NCBI GenBank assembly: GCA_910579055.1
Contig: CAJTSU010000132.1
Coordinates: 1 to 10,063 of the forward strand
Length of the DNA: 10,063 bases
Source of the DNA: an uncultured Mailhella sp.
Lineage (GTDB): Bacteria > Desulfobacterota > Desulfovibrionia > Desulfovibrionales > Desulfovibrionaceae
Direction: 5' to 3'
Positions 5,892-10,063 of the stretch are shown here, piece by piece. The notes below the pieces were generated by a model. That model saw only the letters and a list, made by a program, of their open reading frames with translations. It ran no database searches and was not told the DNA's origin. Made by a program: the position numbers and the translations under genes. Each line of letters begins with the position of its first letter. The stretch's first letter is position 1.

Positions 5892-7193
5892 ATGAATCAG
5901 GAACTATTCGATATATTGCGTTCGGAAATAAAGCCCGCGCTCGGCTGCACCGGCCCCATCGGCATCTGTTATTGCGCGGCGCAGGCCTATGACGCCATTG
6001 GTGGAGAAATCCGGCGTATTGACGCGGAAATTGACTGGGGGCTGTGCAGCAAGATTGACGATGTGGCGTTTCCCGGCACGGAAATGCTTGGTGTGGAAAT
6101 GGCCATAGCTCTCGGCGCGTTGGGCGGCGACCCCGGCGCGGGACTGGAAGTGCTGCATGCCGTCACCCCGGAAGCGGAAAGGAAGGCCCGTGAGGCCGCC
6201 GGGCTGGTACGGCTTCATCCCCAGTGGGACAGAGCGGATCTCGGCATGTATGTTAAAATCGCCATAGAAACGGATCGCGGCGTGGGGGTGGCTGAAATTC
6301 AGCATCGCAGTGACGGCCTGACCCTGAAGATGCGCAACGGCGAAGTGCTGGAACAGCATGATCCGGATCCTTCCGCGCAAAGCCGCGACGATCCGATTCT
6401 GAAATACAGGATCAGGGATTTTTACCGCTTCGCCACGGAAGCTCCGGTGGAAAAGCTGGATTTTCTGCTGGATGCCGCGCATTACAACACCCGGCTGGCC
6501 CGCGCCGCCCTGGACGGACGACTGGGCGCGGGCATAGGCGCGACCCTGCGCGACAACGCCGGAGAGAGCTCTCTCATCCGGGCAAAAGCCTATGCCGCCG
6601 CCGGATGCGAGGCGCGTATGTCCGGTGTGCGGCATCCTGCCATGAGCTGCGCCAACAAGGGCAATGTGGGCATCGCGGCGTCCATGCCGCTGGTGAGCCT
6701 TGCGCGGGATATGCAGCTTTCGGACGAATGCCTTCAGCGCGCTCTGGCGCTCAGTTATCTCGTGGCCATTGCGGTGATCCGGCGCATCGGCAAGTGCCCT
6801 TCCATGTGTTCCTGCGAGGTGGCCGCATCGCTTGGGGTAGCGGCGGGCAACGTGCTGCTGCACGGCGGAACCGAGGAACAGGTGGAAAACGCCATTCAGA
6901 ACGCCATTCCCAGCATTTTCGGCGTGGTGTGCGACGGAGCCAAACTGGCCTGCGCTCTGCGCATTTCATCCGGTACGGGGATCGCCTTGGAAACGTCCTT
7001 TCTGGCGCTTCAGGGCGTGCGCATCGCCAACAATCAGGGCGTGCTGGCGGAAAACGCGGACGCGTCCATAGAGCTGCTGGGACACACGGCTCTGTTCTCC
7101 ATGGTGGACAGCGATCGCAGTCTGAGCCGCCAGCTTTTTGAGAAGCGCCGCCCCTTCCCTCTCATGACCTTTGCCGCGCGGCAGATGCAGTAG
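5892..7193 (+). CDS. L-cysteine desulfidase (UPF0597/CyuA)-like [4Fe-4S] lyase, divergent active site
   Basis: The 433-residue protein aligns along its whole length with the UPF0597/L-cysteine desulfidase family. These oxygen-sensitive iron-sulfur enzymes, related to bacterial serine dehydratases, release H2S and ammonia from cysteine to give pyruvate. Matching landmarks are PALGCTGP (15-22), FPGTEMLG (60-67) then ALGALGGDPGAGLEVL, SGVRHPAMS before residue 253, the Cys-rich KCPSMCSCEV (C302, C306, C308) with AAGNVLLHGG, and GVVCDGAKLACALR (C347, C354). C19, C306 or C308, and C347 are the probable cluster ligands. Compared with the family as I know it, GCTEP has become GCTGP, KNG before the PGTG loop has become KID, PGTG has become PGTE, and the SNSGSGNQG-type loop reads SCANKGNVG. 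A substrate other than cysteine is therefore quite possible. It follows the flavoprotein in the same direction and is followed by the opine-type dehydrogenase. Confidence 0.83.
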   Translation: MNQELFDILRSEIKPALGCTGPIGICYCAAQAYDAIGGEIRRIDAEIDWGLCSKIDDVAFPGTEMLGVEMAIALGALGGDPGAGLEVLHAVTPEAERKAREAAGLVRLHPQWDRADLGMYVKIAIETDRGVGVAEIQHRSDGLTLKMRNGEVLEQHDPDPSAQSRDDPILKYRIRDFYRFATEAPVEKLDFLLDAAHYNTRLARAALDGRLGAGIGATLRDNAGESSLIRAKAYAAAGCEARMSGVRHPAMSCANKGNVGIAASMPLVSLARDMQLSDECLQRALALSYLVAIAVIRRIGKCPSMCSCEVAASLGVAAGNVLLHGGTEEQVENAIQNAIPSIFGVVCDGAKLACALRISSGTGIALETSFLALQGVRIANNQGVLAENADASIELLGHTALFSMVDSDRSLSRQLFEKRRPFPLMTFAARQMQ

Positions 7194-7239
7194 CATGTTC
7201 ATTTCCGACAACGCCGACGGAATCGGAAAGGAAAAACAA

Positions 7240-8310
7240 ATGAAAACGGATATCGTCATTATCGGCTGCGGAACTACGGGAGAAGCGGCTGCGGCGTGGT
7301 TTTCCCTGCGGGGAAAACGTGTTGCGCTGTGTGATGCGGAACGTTTCATTCCGCGGATGGAAACCATACGCGGGCGCAGCGGAATACTGCTGCGCGGAAA
7401 CGCGGGGATCACCGGGCGGGCCATGCCGGAACTTCTGACAACGAATGTTGCCGAAGCCCTTGCCTCATCCTCCCGTGTGCTCGTATGCGTACCGGCGTTG
7501 CGCCATGAGGAGGCAGCCCGCCTCTGCCGCCCTTTCCTGACGGCGGAACACAGTGTGCTTGTCGTCCCCGGAAATATGGGGTCGCTGGTGTTTCGCGCTG
7601 TGTTTGCCGAGGATGAAACCTGTGCGGCAAACAGGGCCTGCATTGCGGAAATGTCCGATAACCTGTGGGCCTGCCGCACCACCGGCCCGGCGGAAGTTCT
7701 GGCTGCTCTGCCCATGAAGGACAAGCGGGTTGCGGCTCTTCCCGCAGGAGATACGCCGCGCGTCCTGGAAGCGTTCAAGGATATGCTGCCTCTGGCCGCT
7801 GGCGGCAATGTGCTGGAAACGGCGCTTAATTCACCCAATGTTGTCACGCATGTGGCGGGGTGTGTGCCCAATGCCGCGGGCATTGACAGGAGCGGGGGGA
7901 ATTTCGCCTTTTTTCGTGACGGATTGTCAGCCTCGGTCATCAAGTGTTCGGCCGCGGTGGAGGCTGAGCGCGACGCGGTGCTGGAAAGGCTGGGGCTGGC
8001 CCGTTATATGCAGGTTACCGCCTTGAGCGAGAAGCTCATGCAGGGAACGCCTCCGGGCTTTGAGGCGTTTGTGGAGCTGGACGGCCCCGGAAATCTCAGG
8101 CATCGTTATGTGGAAGAAGACGCCATGTGCGGCATGGCTCTGCTGGTGTCGCTTGCGGAAGCCTGCGGCGTGGATGTTCCTGTATCCCGCTCGCTGCTGT
8201 GTCTGGCCGGGGTTTTTAATGGCACGGATTATGCGGAGGCCGGACGCAATCTGAAAAACCTCGGGCTGGGCGGGCTTGCGCCGCGGGAAATACTGGCCCG
8301 TCTCGGCTGA
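7240..8310 (+). CDS. Opine (octopine/nopaline) dehydrogenase family protein
   Basis: This 356-residue cytoplasmic oxidoreductase has the NAD(P)-binding Rossmann fold at its start (DIVIIGCGTTGEAAA, GxGxxG at residues 9-14, basic-acidic strand end near 30). Its C-terminal half is the octopine/nopaline dehydrogenase helical domain. Family signatures are NSPNVVTH (197-204, with H204 the probable catalytic histidine), VPNAAGI, FAFFRDGLSASV, AVEAERD, and HRYVEEDAMCGMALL (288-302, D294 matching the conserved Asp). Such enzymes couple an amino acid to a 2-oxo acid with NAD(P)H, or split an opine in reverse. The ATG at 7240 is preceded by AAAGGA seven bases away and starts exactly at the Rossmann strand. 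An in-frame ATG at 7195 would add an unrelated 15-residue tail. It lies 46 bases after the lyase gene, so the two are probably co-transcribed. The substrate is unknown, and catabolic opine cleavage is inference from context. Confidence 0.88.
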   Translation: MKTDIVIIGCGTTGEAAAAWFSLRGKRVALCDAERFIPRMETIRGRSGILLRGNAGITGRAMPELLTTNVAEALASSSRVLVCVPALRHEEAARLCRPFLTAEHSVLVVPGNMGSLVFRAVFAEDETCAANRACIAEMSDNLWACRTTGPAEVLAALPMKDKRVAALPAGDTPRVLEAFKDMLPLAAGGNVLETALNSPNVVTHVAGCVPNAAGIDRSGGNFAFFRDGLSASVIKCSAAVEAERDAVLERLGLARYMQVTALSEKLMQGTPPGFEAFVELDGPGNLRHRYVEEDAMCGMALLVSLAEACGVDVPVSRSLLCLAGVFNGTDYAEAGRNLKNLGLGGLAPREILARLG

Positions 8311-8378
8311 TGTGCGCGATACCTGTCCGGCCTGCCTGAGGGAACGGTCAATACCCCCCCGGCGTGATCCGCAACGCG

Positions 8379-8846
8379 TTAATTCCCCGGAAATCCGGGA
8401 TCAGGAGGAAGATTGCGTTTTGCCGATTCGCTCCGGGCCAGCTCATCGCAGCGCTCGTTTTCCCGGTGTCCGTCATGGCCTTTAAGCCAGTGGAAAGAGA
8501 CCTGGTGAACTTTGAGCAAAGAGGCCATCTGCTCCCACAGGTCGCGGTTTTTCACCGGTTTTTTGGCGGAGGTGAGCCAGCCCCTGGCGATCCAGCCGTC
8601 CAGCCATTTGTCCCGTATGGCTTTTGCCACATACTGCGAGTCGGTATACAGATCCACTGTGCAAGGCTCTTTCAGCAATTCAAGCGCGCGCAACACCGCG
8701 ATGATTTCCATGCGGTTGTTGGTGGTCGGCGCAAAGCCGCCGGAGATTTCACGCCGGTGATCCCCGCAGCGCAGTACCGCCGCCCAGCCGCCCGGGCCGG
8801 GATTCCCGAGGCAGGAGCCGTCAGTGTAGATTTTAATATATTTCAT
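8379..8846 (-). CDS. rnhA: Ribonuclease HI
   Basis: This 155-residue protein, the same length as the E. coli enzyme, cleaves the RNA strand of RNA-DNA hybrids such as R-loops and primers. All catalytic residues are present: D9 in YTDGSCLGNPGPGG, E47 in TTNNRMEI, D69 in YTDSQYV, and D134 in RENERCDELA, with the assisting H124 in WLKGHDGH. The Lys/Trp-rich handle region (about residues 80-104) is also present. The ATG at 8846 is chosen because the protein begins directly at the first beta strand and AAAGGA lies seven bases upstream. An ORF extending to 8978 would run through a dispersed repeat and is not credible. It is convergent with the opine dehydrogenase gene, 68 bases apart, and I see no clear terminator between them. 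Confidence 0.98.
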   Translation of the reverse strand: MKYIKIYTDGSCLGNPGPGGWAAVLRCGDHRREISGGFAPTTNNRMEIIAVLRALELLKEPCTVDLYTDSQYVAKAIRDKWLDGWIARGWLTSAKKPVKNRDLWEQMASLLKVHQVSFHWLKGHDGHRENERCDELARSESAKRNLPPDPGFPGN

Positions 8847-8853
8847 CAAACAA

Positions 8854-8959
8854 TCCTTTATGGTTTGAAACCTCCCCTTCACGGGGAGACAACTCGCACG
8901 CCCCCTCTCCGTCGGCTGCGGAGGCAGTCGGCGGGAGGGACGACTGTGCATTGAAACAT
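8854..8959 (-). repeat. Dispersed intergenic repeat, copy B, ending in the rnhA ribosome binding site
   Basis: Read on the minus strand this is the second copy of the element at 5778-5885. It again ends in AAAGGA (8859-8854), which serves as the rnhA ribosome binding site. It keeps the main stem (8932-8939 with 8903-8911) with different bases in both arms, and a stronger second hairpin, CTCCCC with GGGGAG (8872-8877 and 8883-8888). The spacer between rnhA and the next gene continues to 9071 with another hairpin, CTCCCTT-CAA-AAGGGAG (8969-8985), and no gene. Confidence 0.85.
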
Positions 8960-9071
8960 GGGAGCGTGCTCCCTTCAAAAGGGAGGAGGCTGCCGGGGGA
9001 GCAAAGGCGCGGGAGAGAGCAGTCTGTTTCGCCGGGATGCTGCCGGAAGATCATTTGTGACGAAAAGCGGA

Positions 9072-9590
9072 CTATTGCAGCACGCTGTCCAGTTGGCTCA
9101 GGGTATTTTCCAGACAGGAAACGGGATTGCCGTCACGGGCGCAAAGCCCCAGTTCCCGTTCCATGCCGTGCCGTATGCCGGGCTGGGCATCTCCTGCCTT
9201 GAGCGCGCGGGATGCCAGAGGAGGCAGCAGGATGACGGCATCCCCCCGTGTGGGCGAAACGCCGATGAACAGGGTGTTTGGATTCATTTTTTCCGGCAAC
9301 AGCACAGTGTCTTTTCGGATATGTATGATGACGGGCATCCCCCATGCGCCGCGGAAACGCCGGATGTGTCGGTTAAGGCGGGAATGTTCCGTATCGGACA
9401 CACGGCCTGTTTCATCCCAGAACGAACTTTTGGACTCAAGGAATTCGAGTCTGCGTTCAAAATGGAAGGAAAACAGCGTACCCATACCGATAAAAAATAT
9501 CAGCATCAGGGGCAGACGCACCCATGCGGGCCGCATGTGCGCACGGGCGATTTTTTCCGCTTCTTTATTGCGTCGGGGAAAGAAGAACAT
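9072..9590 (-). CDS. Small membrane-anchored protein, possibly TPM-like (hypothetical)
   Basis: I do not firmly recognise this 172-residue protein. It has a basic N-terminus (residues 6-25), one strong hydrophobic segment (about 24-42) that should anchor it in the inner membrane, and a soluble part. The stretch from about 62 to 130 (SDTEHSRLNRHIRRFRG, MPVIIHI, NTLFIGVSP, AVILLPPLA) has the layout of a TPM-type fold, in which a helix is followed by strands ending in a conserved hydrophobic patch. That assignment is tentative. The ATG at 9590 has no ribosome binding site. It begins two codons after, and in the same frame as, the TGA of the flagellar-rod gene, so translation is probably coupled to that gene. 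A shorter start at Met19 is possible but would cut close to the membrane segment. Pairing with a rod-like protein hints at a cell-envelope role. Confidence 0.65.
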   Translation of the reverse strand: MFFFPRRNKEAEKIARAHMRPAWVRLPLMLIFFIGMGTLFSFHFERRLEFLESKSSFWDETGRVSDTEHSRLNRHIRRFRGAWGMPVIIHIRKDTVLLPEKMNPNTLFIGVSPTRGDAVILLPPLASRALKAGDAQPGIRHGMERELGLCARDGNPVSCLENTLSQLDSVLQ

Positions 9591-9596
9591 GGAGGG

Positions 9597-9950
9597 TCAG
9601 ACAAATACGTCTACCAGCCCGCCCAGTAGCTCATCACTGGCGCGGATGACCTGCGCGTTGGCGTCAAAGGCGTTCTGATTCACGGCGAGATTGACCATCT
9701 CCCGCGCGAGGTCGGTACGAGAAGGCTGGAAGACCCGCGTTGTTTCAGCCATAGGGGGGACAGTACGGCTGACCACCGGGCGGACGCCCGTTTCCAGTCC
9801 ATGGGAAGAACGTGGGCCGCTGCTGTAGTGCACCGACACGGGGTTAAACCCGGCGGTATTCAGGTTTGCCAGATTGTACGCCGAACCGTGCACACCTGTG
9901 CTGAAGGCGTGCATGGCGCTGAGGCTGCTGTTTATGGCGCTGGTGAGCAT
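9597..9950 (-). CDS. Short flagellar basal-body rod (FlgC-like) protein
   Basis: This 117-residue protein has both signatures of the flagellar rod/hook axial family. The N-terminal rod helix carries the AYNLANLNTAGF motif (24-35, matching the usual NIANxxTxGY). The C-terminal helix is TDLAREMVNLAVNQNAFDANAQVIRASDELLG (79-110, matching the conserved ExMVxLxxxQxxFxAN pattern). Such proteins pack through their two end helices into the rod under the outer membrane. FlgC proper is about 135-150 residues, so the central part is shortened here, and the gene stands apart from any other flagellar gene in the window. ATG at 9950 is chosen for AGGAG eight bases upstream (9963-9959). A frame extending to 9992 crosses the leader hairpin. 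It has its own promoter and is followed in frame by the membrane protein gene. Confidence 0.85.
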   Translation of the reverse strand: MLTSAINSSLSAMHAFSTGVHGSAYNLANLNTAGFNPVSVHYSSGPRSSHGLETGVRPVVSRTVPPMAETTRVFQPSRTDLAREMVNLAVNQNAFDANAQVIRASDELLGGLVDVFV

Positions 9951-9972
9951 GGCGCATACTCCTGTCGGATAC

Positions 9973-9989
9973 CCCCGGTAAAGCCGGGG
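9973..9989 (-). other. Leader hairpin of the rod-protein mRNA
   Basis: CCCCGG (9973-9978) pairs with CCGGGG (9984-9989) around a five-base loop. It lies in the predicted leader (about 9995 to 9951), ten bases before the ribosome binding site, so it might influence stability or translation. No U-tract follows on the minus strand. Confidence 0.4.
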
Positions 9990-10001
9990 CATTTATTTGT
10001 C

Positions 10002-10031
10002 ATTATATGCTAGTGGTCAGTCAACATACAA
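10002..10031 (-). promoter_or_regulatory. Probable sigma-70-type promoter of the rod-protein gene
   Basis: On the minus strand a perfect -10 box TATAAT (10007-10002) is preceded, after 18 bases, by TTGTAT (10031-10026) as a four-of-six -35 box. Transcription would start near 9995, giving a leader of about 45 bases. It does not resemble the flagellar sigma-28 consensus. Upstream, an inverted repeat CGGATAAA/TTTATCCG (10036-10043 and 10055-10062) with an 11-base loop reaches the window edge. Confidence 0.55.
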
Positions 10032-10063
10032 CTGTCGGATAAAGCCTTTTGAGTTTTATCCGT

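Noticed and set aside
8847..8978. N-terminal extension of RNase HI to 8978
   Set aside because: The extension translates the dispersed repeat. RNase HI with the start at 8846 has exactly the usual 155 residues and a ribosome binding site.
9597..9599. TGA as a selenocysteine codon joining the rod protein to the membrane protein
   Set aside because: The rod domain is complete before the TGA, and no convincing SECIS-like hairpin follows within the expected few bases. Coupled reinitiation is simpler.
1..10063. tRNA, rRNA, CRISPR array, transposase or prophage genes
   Set aside because: I looked for cloverleaf-like arms, regular spacer-repeat patterns and DDE or integrase motifs on both strands and found none.

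Overview
The window is GC-rich, densely coding bacterial DNA. It suggests a sulfidogenic, anaerobic deltaproteobacterium-type organism such as a Desulfovibrionaceae member. The hints are an APS-reductase-like ferredoxin/flavoprotein pair, a tripartite tricarboxylate transporter (TTT), sigma-54 promoters on catabolic genes, an oxygen-sensitive [4Fe-4S] desulfidase-type enzyme and a flagellar rod-like protein. The assignment is inference from gene content, not from a marker gene.

Layout. Positions 1-182 hold no gene I can support, only a nested hairpin at 113-150. Positions 183-2207 (minus) encode a TctA-TctB fusion permease. Across a 233-base divergent intergenic region lies its periplasmic binding protein (2441-3406, plus), which ends in a strong intrinsic terminator (3439-3467). 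A 15+15 bp perfect inverted repeat (3475-3509) and a near-consensus sigma-54 promoter (3598-3613) precede a two-gene unit: a small 2x[4Fe-4S] ferredoxin (3705-3965) and an FAD-dependent fumarate-reductase/APS-reductase-alpha-like subunit (3952-5636). The flavoprotein is broken by a frameshift near 5130. After a 255-base gap come a cysteine desulfidase (UPF0597/CyuA)-like enzyme (5892-7193) and an opine dehydrogenase-like enzyme (7240-8310). On the minus strand follow RNase HI (8379-8846), a small membrane-anchored protein (9072-9590) and a short FlgC-like rod protein (9597-9950) with its own sigma-70-type promoter.

How they fit together. The two transporter genes and the ferredoxin/flavoprotein unit each carry a sigma-54 promoter with exact -24/-12 spacing, three in about 1.4 kb. 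The plus-strand genes from 2441 to 8310 plus the divergent permease therefore look like one inducible catabolic island. It would import an organic acid by the TTT system, oxidise it with the flavoprotein/ferredoxin or the opine-type dehydrogenase, and eliminate ammonia and/or sulfide with the desulfidase-like lyase. The substrate cannot be read from the sequence.

A roughly 107-bp element occurs twice, in opposite orientations (5778-5885 plus; 8854-8959 minus). In both places it sits immediately before a start codon, contributes the ribosome binding site, and keeps a hairpin despite base changes in both arms.
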